A stretch of DNA of 64,000 nt from NCBI RefSeq assembly GCF_000208745.1, contig NC_030858.1, positions 9,351,739 to 9,415,738 of the forward strand, read 5' to 3'. Positions 22,720 to 33,963 of the stretch are shown here, piece by piece; position 1 is the stretch's first letter, and the number at the start of each line of letters is the position of its first letter. The position numbers and the translations under genes are program-made. Source of the stretch: Theobroma cacao (taxonomy: Eukaryota; Streptophyta; Magnoliopsida; Malvales; Malvaceae). The notes beneath the pieces are model-generated. The model did no database searches and was not told where the DNA came from. It saw nothing but the letters and a program-made list of their open reading frames with translations.

Positions 22720-22895
22720 TGGTATCAAAGCAATGTTTACCAAAGCTAAGTATTACAGTTAAAACCCTGTTGTGTTCTAACATTCCTTATCAAAGCAATG
22801 CTTCCAAGAGCTAAGTACTACAGTAAGAATCCTATTGTGTTCTAATGTTCTTAATTAGAGCAACGCTTTCTAGAGCTAGGTAAGGACAACATTCC
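22720..22895 (+). repeat. Tandem repeat of about 65 bp containing the primer binding site
   Basis: Three head-to-tail units start TATCAAAGCAATG (22722), TATCAAAGCAATG (22788) and TTAGAGCAACG (about 22854). Each is followed by an 'AGCTAAGTA(T/C)TACAGT' and 'TGTGTTCTAA' stretch, the last unit incomplete. Two units therefore hold a copy of the primer-site sequence. Confidence 0.75.
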
Positions 22896-23809
22896 CGTTA
22901 TCCTAGGAAAATTTCACTTAAACCGTCGAAACCCACGGATTTCGTAATATTCATAAGCCCCATATTTTCAAGTAAAAGAGTGTAGGGTAAGTTTCCCCAA
23001 ACCCTGAGGGCCTAGCGTAAGTAGAAATTTATTTTGAATCGAGGTCATTGAGATTTAGGAAAAGAAGAAAATGTGAAGATGAAGAAAGTATCAATCAGTG
23101 ACCAAACCACATTCCACTCGAATGCCTTGGTTCGAGATAGTGTGAGTGATTCAAATTCAACACACATATGTATTGCAAAATGCTATGAATCTAAGGACAT
23201 GTTGCATGCACTAGATAATCGTGTTTTCTTACCTTGAGCCAGTTATCACCCATGAGGTGTGGACCAAACTTGAGTACGTCAAGAATAGCATCGATCAACT
23301 GAAGTTCAGCAGTGATGAGCTTCGCACATAATAGTGTAATACGGTCACTAATCTAATTCACCATGATGTGAGGCTATATGGATTGATGGCAATTGTGCAA
23401 TAGCAACAAAGGCAACTAACAAAGATTGTTTGAAACCTTGAACAAAAGGTGACGCCTTTAGCAAACATATATCAAGAAGTCACACGAGACTTTTAGACTA
23501 GGCAATTCAACCATCAGAGCAACGGCATTAGATTGATGACCCAAGAGCCTAGCTTAAACTTGTTATGTCCTATGTGTGTCGCAAATGGAGATACCGTGCA
23601 CATGGGAGCCTTGTACTCAGATGTGGAAGGCTAGCCACAAGCTAGACACCTAAATAGTGAAACACGCTCTGACTCAGAGGTATTTCATAGATAGCCACTA
23701 TAGGGGTACCTTAATCACACTTACAACCATCATGGGGAACTTGTTGAAGATTTGTGGTGAAAGGAAGTCATAAGGCAATGAGGTCATTGCCTAGATCGAG
23801 TGGGGAGAA

Positions 23810-24491
23810 TGTCATAGTTCGCAGTATCATGATACACATGGCTTGCAAGACTAGTCAAGGCAGCAGCACAAACAGGTGTCGTACACCTTCCAAGGCCAAC
23901 AATAGACCTTGGGCCAATATCGATTGGGGGCCCATCAATAATCACTAGGCTGCAGACACGCCGCGCCATTTAGTCTTGTAGGACTGTGGACCCAACGACA
24001 CAAGAAATCCTAATGAAGAGCCCAAGGTTGAATAAAGTACCGTAATGAGGGAATTCATGCAAGGTTAGGATTTCTTGTGTAATTATTTATTTTATTTACA
24101 CTAGGACTTTAGGCTAGTCATAGAGTATTTATTTACTTTAATATCTTGCTACCTAATCTAATCGTGCTAGACCACTAGAAGTAGAGTTATTTTAGAATTA
24201 GGAAAAACCTTATTATCAATAGGACCCTTAGGCATCTGTTGTAAGGCATCGGGTCAATTGTCCAAGTAGTCATAGGGATTCAAGCAATTTATGTTATTTG
24301 CTTAGAATCTTAGGTTTTTGTTTTCTCTTGGGAATAATATAATTATTTTTCCCTAAAGTCTTTTTTTTCAAGTTTATTCAGTTTTTGTGTCTACATTTTT
24401 GTGCAATATTTTGAGTTAAGCTTGCTAAGGCTTTCAATTCCTAAACCTTAAGCGCCGTGTGGATCTTGGCTAAAGTTCAAAACCTGTGACA
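23810..24491 (+). repeat. LARD 3' LTR
   Basis: Starts TGTCATAG after the purine tract and ends TGTGACA. Diverged from the 5' copy by many substitutions and small indels, so insertion is old. Confidence 0.8.
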
Positions 24492-25880
24492 GAGTTACCA
24501 ACCTAGATAATTTTAAGTGGAAAAAAATATAAGTGAGGAAGGAAGAGGAATTGCTGGCAATCATGGGAACCCCCTTGGTGATCTAAATATCTTCCATCAC
24601 GGTCCTTACCAATGACAACCCTTCCTATCTCCTAACTTGCTTTTTTGATGAGCACTACTTCAATCCAACCATCCTTTGGCCACTCGTCCTCCACGCTCTT
24701 ATGTAAAGGCAGATTCAAAAAAATTTTTGAGTGGTGTTATAACTAAAATAATAATAATAATTAGTGAGTTCATTAGCATCATTAACTATATAAAACTCTG
24801 ACATAAGTAAAATAATTAGTAGGAATTTTTTACACTTCAGTGGTGTCATTTGTCACCACTTGTGTCAACATATCTGTCCACCCTTGCCCTTATGAGCAAC
24901 ATTTTTTTTTTAGGAAAAGCATATATAATATAATGTTAAGAATTTATCTTAGGTTTTAATGGAAACACTTGGACAATCTTCGATAGCTATTATTCTTATA
25001 GAACTTAAACAATCTATTTCCCTTCTAGTACTGAAGTATAGCTGAGAATTTAGACTTGGGCATCATTTTTCTAGTTAGATTATGTATATTAGTTACCATT
25101 AATCTATATATTACCTCAAGTCCTCAACCACACGGATTTCTGTTATCTTGCAAACCACGTCCAATCACCATGCATAAGAGAAAACAACTAAAATTTCTTG
25201 TGAATATTTAATATGGATTATACATTTGAGCATTGAACATGGTAAGCTTTTAAGTTTATGGGAAAGCCTAGATAGTAGGTTCTGACCGACGTACATAATT
25301 TAATGAAGTAAGCATTAAGTGCTTATCTAAATGTTGTAGCCAATGGGTGGTTATGATTCTCATAAATTGTAGCTGTGTTTGCCTTTCACCCACTTGCTTT
25401 TGCTTGGCTGGACCAGTCACCAATTTGGACTTGTTTGTTAGATTTTTTCAATGAAGCAATAGTTGGACCATACTCCCATTAATGTAGCCACCTACGCTTT
25501 CTCATAAGCATGTTTGAGTCTCCCGTAATGCCAATTCAACTCGTTATCTAGCTGTGGCCAGGACCAAAAAGTTCTAACCAGCAGGCAAAGTCGACCACTT
25601 TCCTTTTGGTGGTGACTAAATAATGTTGATTCTCGCAATTTGTTCCTAAGCTTTTCCTTTCAAAACATTTACAGTGACAATTATAGAAAAGAATATTGAA
25701 TTAGGATCTGTGTAACAGTAATGCTGGATGACTGGACTAAGGGACAACATCCAATAATACTAGCTACAACTACCAAAGTAATATCTTGGATTCAGGTGAC
25801 ATCTTTACTAGAATATCTGGCATTTATCTCGGGTATTGCACTTTTATTTGACTACTCATGCAGAATCACGAGCGGAGATA
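24492..25880. other. Non-coding region between repeats
   Basis: No convincing gene. A short plus-strand reading near 24590-24720 (SYLLTCFFDEHYFNPTI) is isolated and unrecognised. The 81-codon frame at 25721-25966 has no family features. Simple A/T tracts occur near 24740-24770 and 24898-24910. Confidence 0.5.
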
Positions 25881-27180
25881 GAGCATTTTCAAAGGGGGGT
25901 CAAATAGAAAGAGACGTTAAACAATTAAAGAGATTTTTATATATAATTCAATTATCACTCATTTAAAAAATTAAATAAAATTCAAAAGATATTAGTCATA
26001 CAAAAAATGTACATTAATATTAATGATGGTGTCATTTACATATATGACTGAATGAAACTATAGAAGGAGTCTCTCTCATTCTTTGCACGGAAGAGTGGAA
26101 GAGAAAACTATTTTTCAAATTCAAATAAATTGTTTCTTTACTTTGTGTGTTCTAGCTCTCATCTTATTTTCTATTTGCATCTTAAATTGCTAATTAACAT
26201 ATTAGGTTATTAAATTGAACTATTGAGATATAATATATTATGATAGGCTATTAGGTTAGACTGCTAAGATATAATATGTTATGATAGGTTTAAATTTATA
26301 TTAAAACTTAATGGGTTTGGATTAATAGACTCACTTTTTTAAAAAAAATTGATAGGCTTAACATATTAATTTAGAATTTATTTGTTGGGCTTAACTAGTA
26401 ATATGCTAACTATAATGACTATAATTTTATCAAACAGTTTGAAAAATAAAACTAATTATTAAATAACAAATTATTTTGAAAGCCATTAAAAATATATATA
26501 ATAAATAAAACTGTATTGAAACTAATTATTAAAAAAAAATTATTTTGAAAGCCATTAAATATATATATAATAAATAAATTGTAATGAAAGAAATCCAATT
26601 ATTTCATTCTATCAATTTATATGTATATCCTTGTTACTTAAAGTTTGCAACATAGATGCTAAAATAAATTGGTTATTCTGAATAAAAAATAATATATTGA
26701 TGAAATTTTAAACAATAGTGCAATACTACAACTTATATTTGAGAATTACATAATAATTTATTTATTTTTGAAGATTAAAATCATAGAAAATAAAATTCAC
26801 ATAACAGAAAAAAGAAAAACATGATAAGTAAAAGATAGAATTTACATATGACATAATAAAAAGGAAAGAAAGGGAATATGATTAACGGTTCATAGAAATT
26901 TGTGCAAGAAAATCTATAGAGATTTAAAACAAATGAGTAAATAAAATAAAAATAAATAAATAAATAATAATAATAATATAAATTGAAAGAAAAAATTAAA
27001 AAAAAAACTTTAAAACTGAGTCAAGCATATAAAATTATTTTGTTATTCTTTATTTGTATTAATTATTAAATAAAAATTATTTTGAGGGGTCATAAGAAAA
27101 TTTATAAAAATTTAAAAAATTTTGCAATATGTAAAATTTTTTTTAAATTTTGGCCCCCCATCTTATAAGGAGGCTCTGCC
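25881..27180. mobile_element. Probable DNA-transposon remnant, very AT-rich
   Basis: The left part carries 'aaaggggggtcaaata' (25893) and the right part 'ggccccccatcttataaggaggctctgcc'-type sequence (27152-27180). The latter is like the 'gaggcggagcc...gggggg' ends of a common class of plant non-autonomous DNA elements. The core is extremely A/T-rich with a tandem duplication (26449-26588). No ORF. Ends and target duplication are unconfirmed, so this is a weak call. Confidence 0.35.
26449..26588. repeat. Tandem duplication, unit about 70 bp
   Basis: Two adjacent copies begin CTAATTATTAAA, contain 'attattttgaaagccattaaa' and end 'taataaataaa..gt..tgaaa'. They differ by a few substitutions and a short indel. 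Confidence 0.7.
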
Positions 27181-27204
27181 TTTGTGCATAATATATAGCA
27201 AATA

Positions 27205-27442
27205 GAAAGAGGTGGCAATTGGACAAGTTAGGTTGGGTTTTGGGTAGGTTAGTGTAGGATTTGGGTTGTTCTGGATCATCTGAAGTGTAGCACTCGAGGT
27301 TTTTTGGGTTTGATTACTTCAAATTCAAGTTGTTGACTTTTTTAAAGTTATATCAAATTGGATTTAAACAAATTATTTGAATTTAGGTCACTTTGGATTA
27401 ATTTTTTAGGTCATTTTTGGGTTTAGATTAAATGGGTTCAAG
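27205..27442. repeat. GGGTTTGGG-type low-complexity repeat
   Basis: Repeated 'gggttt', 'ttgggt' and 'aggtta' words beginning at 'ggtggcaattgg'. A similar G/T-rich block is at 46775-46875, beside another LINE. It is probably the subterminal part of a DNA transposon; ends not defined. Confidence 0.4.
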
Positions 27443-27997
27443 TTTTTTTTTTTTGAAAAAAATAGGATTTTCATTATCAAGAGGGAGTAAAAATTCACCT
27501 CAAGGACTATACATTTATCAAGAGACTGATTCCTAGACAACACAACAAAAACACTCCAGGAGCCAAAGGCAAAGCTCAAGCTCAAAAAGCCAATGAACCC
27601 ACCATTAAAAGAAAGAACAAGAATAACAACACAATAGACCAAAACATAGGACAAGGCACATAGGACCAGAACAAAATAACAACAAAAATCAAAGAACCTT
27701 GTCCAAATCCACCAACAAAACCAAACACAAATTCCAAAGCAAAAACAGTAAGGACGATCGAACACATTTGAAGCAGCCCAATGAAGATGACAGAAAATCA
27801 AAATAGAAGCTAGACCAAAATGATGAGGCAAAACCCTACTCAACCACAAGAAAGCAAGGAGAAAGGCACCCCAAAAGGCAAAATAGAGAAGCAATTCACA
27901 AAGATCATCAACTAAAATTTAGATCCCAAAGATCGCACAATGTCACGTAACGAAGCACAAAGTCAACGGAAACAATTAACGAAGACAAGTAAGAGAA
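27443..27997 (-). mobile_element. LINE 3' fragment with poly-A tail (minus strand)
   Basis: A T-run at 27443-27454 is the poly-A tail of a minus-strand element. The adjacent minus-strand text ends '...ctcttgataatgaaaatcctatttttttc' before the tail (about 27455-27490). The rest is T/G-rich 3' UTR. A 162-codon hydrophobic frame crosses it but looks like a UTR artefact. A copia LTR starts directly at 27998, so the fragment's 5' part may have been displaced or lost. Confidence 0.6.
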
Positions 27998-28419
27998 TGT
28001 TAGGATTGTCTTGAATTGTAATTTGACTAGGATAATTTAATTATAGTTAAACTTCTATACCTTGTTGAGCAAGTCTTTAAATCTAATTTGACGAGGATAA
28101 CATATCCTAATTATATTAGGATAAAATTATTGTACTTGGCCCTATAAAATATCCTATGGGAATAAAGAATAGTGGACACCTATATTTAGAGAGTGATTTA
28201 GGTTTACGTGGGATAAGAGTTGTGAGTTTAAGACTATTTTTATAATTTCTTAATTTTTCTTTTAATGGATCATTCTCTATTGTTGTCCCCATAGACATAG
28301 ATGATCAAAAGACCGAAACACATAAATTTTTGTGTTCTTGTGAGTGTGCTTAATTTCTTTCTTTCTTTATTCTATTGATTTGGTAACTCTTTACAAATTA
28401 TTCCTCAATTTTCACAACA
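27998..28419 (+). repeat. Tnt1-like copia 5' LTR, 422 bp
   Basis: Starts TGTTAGGATTG and ends TTCACAACA, followed three bases later by a primer site (28423, TGGTATAAGACC, a diverged iMet-type site). A TATAAAA box lies at 28143-28149. The short length fits the Tork/Tnt1 group. Confidence 0.8.
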
Positions 28420-28519
28420 AACTGGTATAAGACCTACAAGGTTTTCAATCAATCTAAATCTCATAACGGTAATTTCGTTGACCAAGTACGAGATTAAAAA
28501 GTTTAATTGAAGAAACAAT

Positions 28520-29215
28520 TTCAACTTCTGGCAATATGCACATTACTAATGCAATAAGGATTATTTAAGGCATTAAAGGGAAAAAAACCATCTTCCCTCT
28601 AATTTATCCAAAGGTAAGAAATATGACTTTATAAAGAAAGCACATAAGGCCATTGTCCTAGCTTTGTCTGATGAGGTGCTAAGAGAAGTCATAGATGAAG
28701 AATCTGCTACTATAATGTGGCTTAAACTTGAGAGTTTTTATATGACCAAATCTCTGACGAATCAGCTTTATATAAAGCAACGATTATATACTCTTAAGAT
28801 ATGTGAAGGTACATCCGTTAATACCCACATTGATGAATTTAATAAAGTTTTTCTTGATTTAAAGAATATAAATGTCAAAATTAAGGATGAAAACCTAGCC
28901 TTAACCCCTCTATGTTCTTTGCCTCCGTCATATGAAAACTTCATGGATACTATGTTATATGGTCGAGAAATACTCACTCTTGAGGATGTAAGGGCATTTT
29001 TAAATTTCAAAGAATTGAATAAGAAAGTTAGTGGTATTCAAATTAAAAATCAAGTAGAATACTTTATTGTGAATAGAGGAAAAGATAAAGAGAAAGGCTT
29101 ATACAAGAAGGGTAAATCTAAAGCAAAAGGGAAAACTTCCTGAAATTGTGATAAGAAAGGGTACTTTCATCAAGACTGTATCAAATTCAAGGATGATGAA
29201 AACATCAACAAGTCT
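28520..29215 (+). pseudogene. Tnt1-like copia gag
   Basis: Gag of the Tnt1/Tork type. The open part (28664-29143) reads LSDEVLREVIDEESATIMWLKLESFYMTKSLTNQLYIKQRLY in conserved order, then EGTSVNTHIDEFNKVFLDLKNI, LCSLPPSYENFMDTMLYGRE and FLNFKELNKK. All are strong UBN2/gag signatures. A zinc knuckle follows near 29140-29175 (N-C-D-K-K-G-Y-F-H-Q-D-C), with its first Cys missing and the His displaced. The N-terminal start toward 28480 is eroded. Confidence 0.87.
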
Positions 29216-29289
29216 AAGAATGCTGCAAATATGGTTGAAGATGATTTTGATACTTTTGATAAGGCTAATAATGTTCTTGCAATTATCAA

Positions 29290-30072
29290 CGGTAACCTGA
29301 TGGATACATGGATCTTGGATTTGCCTTGTTGCTACCACATATGTCCCAAGGGTGATTGGTTTACAACTTATCAATTTGTTGATATGGACATTGTACAATT
29401 ATGAGATGATTTTTCTTTATCAGTTGTAGAGATTAGCACCATTTGGATCAAGATGTTTGATGGTATGTAAGGACACTTGAGATAAGACATGTCTTTGACA
29501 TGAAAAAGAATTTGATATCCTCAACTTTGTTAGATAATAAGGGCTACAAATGTGGTGGCCAAAATGGTGTCTTGAAGGTATTTAAAGGAACCTTAACTAT
29601 CATGAAGGGTAAGTTATCCGATGACTTTTATCATCTAGTGGGAAACACAAACATTGAAATTGTTTCTATAGTCTCATCCAATGATCTTGATGATAATCTT
29701 ACATATTTATAGCATATGATATTGGGTCATATGAGCAAAAGAGAAATGACACAATTGAGCAAGTGTGGTTTACTGTGTAGTCCAAAGACTGGGAAGCTAG
29801 ATTTCTATGAGCATTGCATCTATGGCAAATGACATAAAGTGAAATTTAGCACTACAACTAAACGAACCAATACTATAGTAGACTACATCCATTTAGATTT
29901 TGGTGTTATTCTTTGGTGGCATCAAAAAGTGGGCATTATACATATGGACCTTTATTGATGACTTTTCAAGAAGGGCATGGACATATTTTCTAAAGGCTAT
30001 GAGTGAAGTGTTTACCACATTTTTTCATTGGAAGACATTGATCGAGAAACAGATTAAGAAAAGGATCGAAAG
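29290..30072 (+). pseudogene. Tnt1-like copia protease, pre-integrase and integrase start
   Basis: TWILDLPCCYHICPKGDWFTTY (29305-29370, in two blocks) matches the copia protease site, but D-S-A has become D-L-P. The 29500-29712 frame carries KKNLISSTLLDNKGYKC, VLKVFKGTLTIMKGKL and FYHLVGNT, the usual linker. MILGHMSKREMTQLSKCGLL is the pre-integrase segment, and HLDF...FIDDFSRRAWTYFLKAMSEVF (29895-30010) is the integrase start with its first two blocks. Integrase then ends abruptly at 30072. Confidence 0.83.
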
Positions 30073-33000
30073 CTGATAACTTTATATATATAGTTATTTT
30101 GACACATTTGGGGTGCTAATGATAATTCTATTTTATAGAATTATTTTAGTCCAATTTTGTTATGAAATATTAGCTAAGTCCTAAATTTTCAATTATAATT
30201 TACTTAGTTTTAGGTGTTTTTATAATTAGTTTATTTTTAAGTGAGTTATTTTAATTTTATGTTATTTCTTTTAATTTAATTATTATTTATTAGTTTTTTT
30301 GCAGGAACTAAAGGAATTGGGCTTAATTTTGGAAAGTAAGGTGTTGAAAGATCCAAAAGTCTATTTGCATGTGCTTTAGTGTTTTAGCCATAACTAGCAC
30401 TACGGAACCTCAAATGATGCAATTCTTGACCATTGGAAAGCTAAGATACAGAGCTACAACTTTCATGAAGATCACTTTACCAGTTTTGCCTTAAAGATAG
30501 AGAAAATTGCATTGAAAAATAGTTGGACATACTGAGTCGGGAATGGAAATTTGTAAAGATTGACAATTGATTTTTTAGGTCTCTCATTACACTTTTAAGC
30601 CCAATTAAACCATAGGTCAACTTAAAGAACTATAGGTTAAGTTTATCAGTATAAATATGATTTTTTAAGAACATTCGGGCCGACAACTTTTGGAGACTCA
30701 AGAAGCTAGAAGTTGAGGCTAAAACTTAGAGATCAAGGCGGCAAATATTTGTTTGTTTTTTGCCGTGGCTTTTATTTTTCTTGATACTTTTAATTGTTGA
30801 AATTATTATAATGTTATTTGTCTTTGCAATCATGAGTAGCTAATTTTCTTTTTTTAGGATTGCATTTGAACTCACATGTAATCTAAACTTTTAATCTCTT
30901 TCTTACTTATCTTCAATGGGATTTGAATTTTTTATTCCAATTTGTGCTTAATGCTTTTAATTGCTTGGCCACCAATTAAATTGATTTAGGAACCTAAACA
31001 AACTTGGGAAAGAGAGTTTAGTGTAGACCAAAATTAAGATAGCATATGATCATATTAATTTATTTGCGTATCGGATAAGGATATACCTATAGGCCGTATG
31101 TAGCCAGATTAAAGCTTGAACTTAACGAATCTATTTTAATTTCAATTCACATAGGGATATAGTGCTTTGGTTAAAATAGATATTTTTATAAGATGAGTCG
31201 AGAGACCCTTATAAATAATTTAGGACTCTAAGTTAGCAATTCAACCCATTAAAATAAGTTAAGGAAGAAAGGTAAGATTTAGATGAAGTGTGAGGAATAT
31301 TGTAATCCTAGGCTTATTTGATTTGATATTTACTCAAGTTATTATTATTTTGATTTTTCTTGTTAGTTTAAATTTTAGTTAATTAGTTTCAGTTAATCAA
31401 TTAATTTTGAGTGTTTGGATAAGATTAATTTGTTCTAATTTCAGTAGCTTGTAAAATTTTAGATCAATTCTCTGTGAGATTGATACTCTGCTTGCTAATA
31501 TACTGTTTATTTGATATGTATACTTGCATAATGGAATTTTAACTGACACTTAAGTAGTTAGATATTTGAGATTTTAGGTTCAGATTTTAGCATTTTAGGT
31601 ATTTTTCTAATTTAAGTTTGATTACATGTTGAATTGTTAACTTAAGATATTTTAGATTAATTTTACTTTATTTTGCTTTAATTTACTTTAAGAAATTTAT
31701 TATTGATTTCTCTCATTACTTTTGCAAGATATTTGATGAAAAAGGTTCATTCGATGAAAAGCCACACAAGTATGGTTATGGCTTTAATCATATATACTGA
31801 GGCATTTTGAGAATAACTTTAGCTATAAAAGTCCAATTGATGCAATTTTTAATTCATTGGAAAGGTAAGAGAAAGGGATACAACTTTCATGTTTGCAACT
31901 TTACCCAGTTCAGATCATATCGAGGTGAAAATTACATTGAAAAATGATGGACTGTTAGAGTTTTGCACAAGGCAGCATGTTGAATGAAGGCCGAGGCCTT
32001 GAGTTGCTCAAGGCAGTAGTGCCAAGGAGCCAAGGCTGCAGTGCTAAGGAAAGCATGGTCGCGGTATTGAAAGAATGGAAAACATCATACTTTTTTCTGA
32101 GGCTAGAGCGCCATGACTCCACAAACCAAAGCACGACACCATGACACCAAGGAGACATGGCTGTGGCACCACACTACTTTTCAAAAAAAAATTTTCATGC
32201 GGGAATATGGAAATTAGATTATTTTGAACCTATTTAAGGGACCTTTTTTTGAGTATTCAAGAGAGAGGATGGCAATAACTATTCTGAAGATTTTAGAGCC
32301 AAGAATAAAGTAAGAAAGCAAGAGAGATTGAGAAAGATTCAAGATCAAAAGCTTCAATCATTCGTTTCTCTTTTGTTTTTCTCTTATTTTCTTTGACTTT
32401 GATTCATGTCTAAATTTCTTTGGATTATGTTTTATTTGAATATTGTGAACTAATTTGTTTTTCTAAGATTATGGTGGATTTCAACATGTAATCTAATTAT
32501 TGGTTTTCCTTTAATTTGTCATGAATGGGTATAGTTTTGCTTATTTAATTCTATTCTTAATGCTTTTCATTGCCTGATCAACAATTAACTAATTTGTTTA
32601 TCTAAATGACACTCGACAGAGAGATTTTAGATTGTACTAAGATTTGAATAGCGTATGTTCACGTCATTTAAATGATTTAAGTCACGATTCGAGTAAACAT
32701 GCTCCAATTGCCATATGTAGCCAAATTACAACACTAGCTTAATGAACCTTATTTAGTTAATCCCTATAGACATATAGTGACCCAATTAAGTTAGGTATTT
32801 ATTCAAGCATCTTGATGGAGACTTGTATGTAGCTTTGGATTCTAGGTTAGTAAAACCACCCATGAATGTAAACAATAAGAAAAGTCGGTATCAAATAAAG
32901 TATTGAATGAACCCATAAATCTAGGTTTTAGTCTATGCCTTCTCAAGTAATTTTAATTTATGCTAATTAATTTAGTACTTGTTTAATTTAGTTTTAATTA

Positions 33001-33165
33001 ATTTCTAAGAACTTTAGTTACTTAAATAAGATTAATTAGTCATGAATTAGTCATGAATTTTAGTTCTTAGTCAAGATTTAGGAACAAATCTCCATGGTAA
33101 TAATACTCTACTTTATCACTAAATTACTTGTTTGCAATAGCATGCACTTGCGTGAAAATTCAACA
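30073..33165 (+). repeat. Athila-like 5' LTR, split by a solo LTR of a related family
   Basis: The first 47 bases (TGATAACTTTATATATATAG...) resemble the start of the related LTR at 30120 (TGATAATTCTATTTTATAG). The remainder runs from 31549 to TTCAACA at 33165, just before the primer site. Excluding the insert it is about 1.66 kb. The left edge call at 30073 is inference from this resemblance. Confidence 0.65.
30120..31548 (+). repeat. Solo LTR of an Athila-related family, plus orientation
   Basis: Begins TGATAATTC and ends TTTTAACTGACA. It has no primer site after it and no internal region before it. It is an inverted copy of 37194-38625 (1429 against 1432 bp). Flanks GCTAA and CTTAA agree at three of five positions, so the target duplication is only a suggestion. 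Confidence 0.75.
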
Positions 33166-33173
33166 AAAGTTTT

Positions 33174-33191
33174 TAGCACCATTGCTGGAGA
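33174..33191 (+). other. Athila primer binding site (tRNA-Asp type), decayed
   Basis: Reads TAGCACCATTGCTGGAGA against the Athila-type site TGGCGCCGTTGCCGGGGA. All five differences are G-to-A or C-to-T. It lies eight bases after the LTR. Confidence 0.78.
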
Positions 33192-33963
33192 TTGGTTTTA
33201 CTATTTCTTTGCTAATATTAAAATTCAACAAGTTAGTCTTAATTTAAGTTTTTCTTCTTTGTTTTTCAAGTTCATTATTTCATTGTATGAGAAAAGCAAA
33301 AAGCTTGGAGATTATACTGTGTGATCTAGAGATCAAAAGAACATTCAAAAGACTTCGTCGAGAAAATCAACAAGGTTTCATTCTAATAAATACAATGGTT
33401 GATCAATAGGGTGAGCAGCAAATCCAAAAGTGTGTAATAGCTAAAAATTGTTACTTAAGGGATTATGTTGTTCCTTAGTATAAGGAATTTCGTCAAGCAT
33501 TCGAAGGCTTGCTATTTAAGCAAATAATTTCGAGATCAAGCCGATTATCATCACCATGATTCAAACCTCAATCCAATTTGGGGGCCTTCTAAATGGCCAT
33601 ATTTCAAACTTCTTGGAGATATGTGATACTTTTAAACACAATGGTGTCACAAATGATGCAATGCGTTTTAGGTTTTTCCCTTTTTCACTAAGAGATAAAG
33701 CTAAAGCATGGGGCTGAATGCATTTCTAATTGGGTCCATAACAACATGGGATGATCTTTCTCAAAAGTACCTTGCTAAATTCTTTCCCTCAGCCATGATA
33801 GTGAAAATGAGGAATGATATCACATCATTCATGCAGCAAGATTCTAAATTGTTGTACGAGGCTTGGGAAAGATAAAAAGAATTACTTCGACATTGTCCTC
33901 ATCATGGTTTTCTAAAGTGGCTTCAGATGCAAACATTCTACACTGGTTTCAGTGGTCATGTTT

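Larger units (their letters stand above)
22014..24491 (+). mobile_element. LARD-like non-autonomous LTR retroelement, about 2.5 kb
   Basis: Two direct repeats (22014-22717 and 23810-24491) enclose about 1.1 kb. A primer site lies just after the first (22720, TGGTATCAAAGC, tRNA-iMet type) and a purine tract, gagtggggagaa, just before the second. The interior has no intact frame. A weak gag-like trace is seen near 23280-23440 (SIDQLKFSSDELR, then RLYGLMAIVQ), so it probably derives from a gypsy-type parent. LTR ends are TGT...CATAACA and TGT...TGTGACA. I could not confirm a target duplication (GAGAA left, GAGTT right). Confidence 0.8.
27998..30072 (+). mobile_element. Ty1/copia Tnt1-like element, 5' half
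   Basis: 5' LTR, primer site, gag, protease and the first part of integrase in plus orientation. It is cut at 30073 by the LTR of the Athila-like element. Reverse transcriptase, RNase H and the 3' LTR do not appear later in the window, so they are outside it or lost. All frames carry stops. Confidence 0.85.

Noticed and set aside
24500..24720. Possible host gene fragment after the LARD 3' LTR
   Set aside because: A short reading without motif or neighbouring exons; could be chance.
25721..25966. 81-codon plus-strand frame
   Set aside because: No recognisable domain, isolated in AT-rich non-coding DNA, and it runs into a transposon-like end.
27406..27894. 162-codon hydrophobic minus-strand frame resembling a membrane protein
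   Set aside because: It runs through the poly-A tail and T-rich 3' UTR of a minus-strand LINE. The hydrophobic residues follow from T-rich codons, and no family motif is present.
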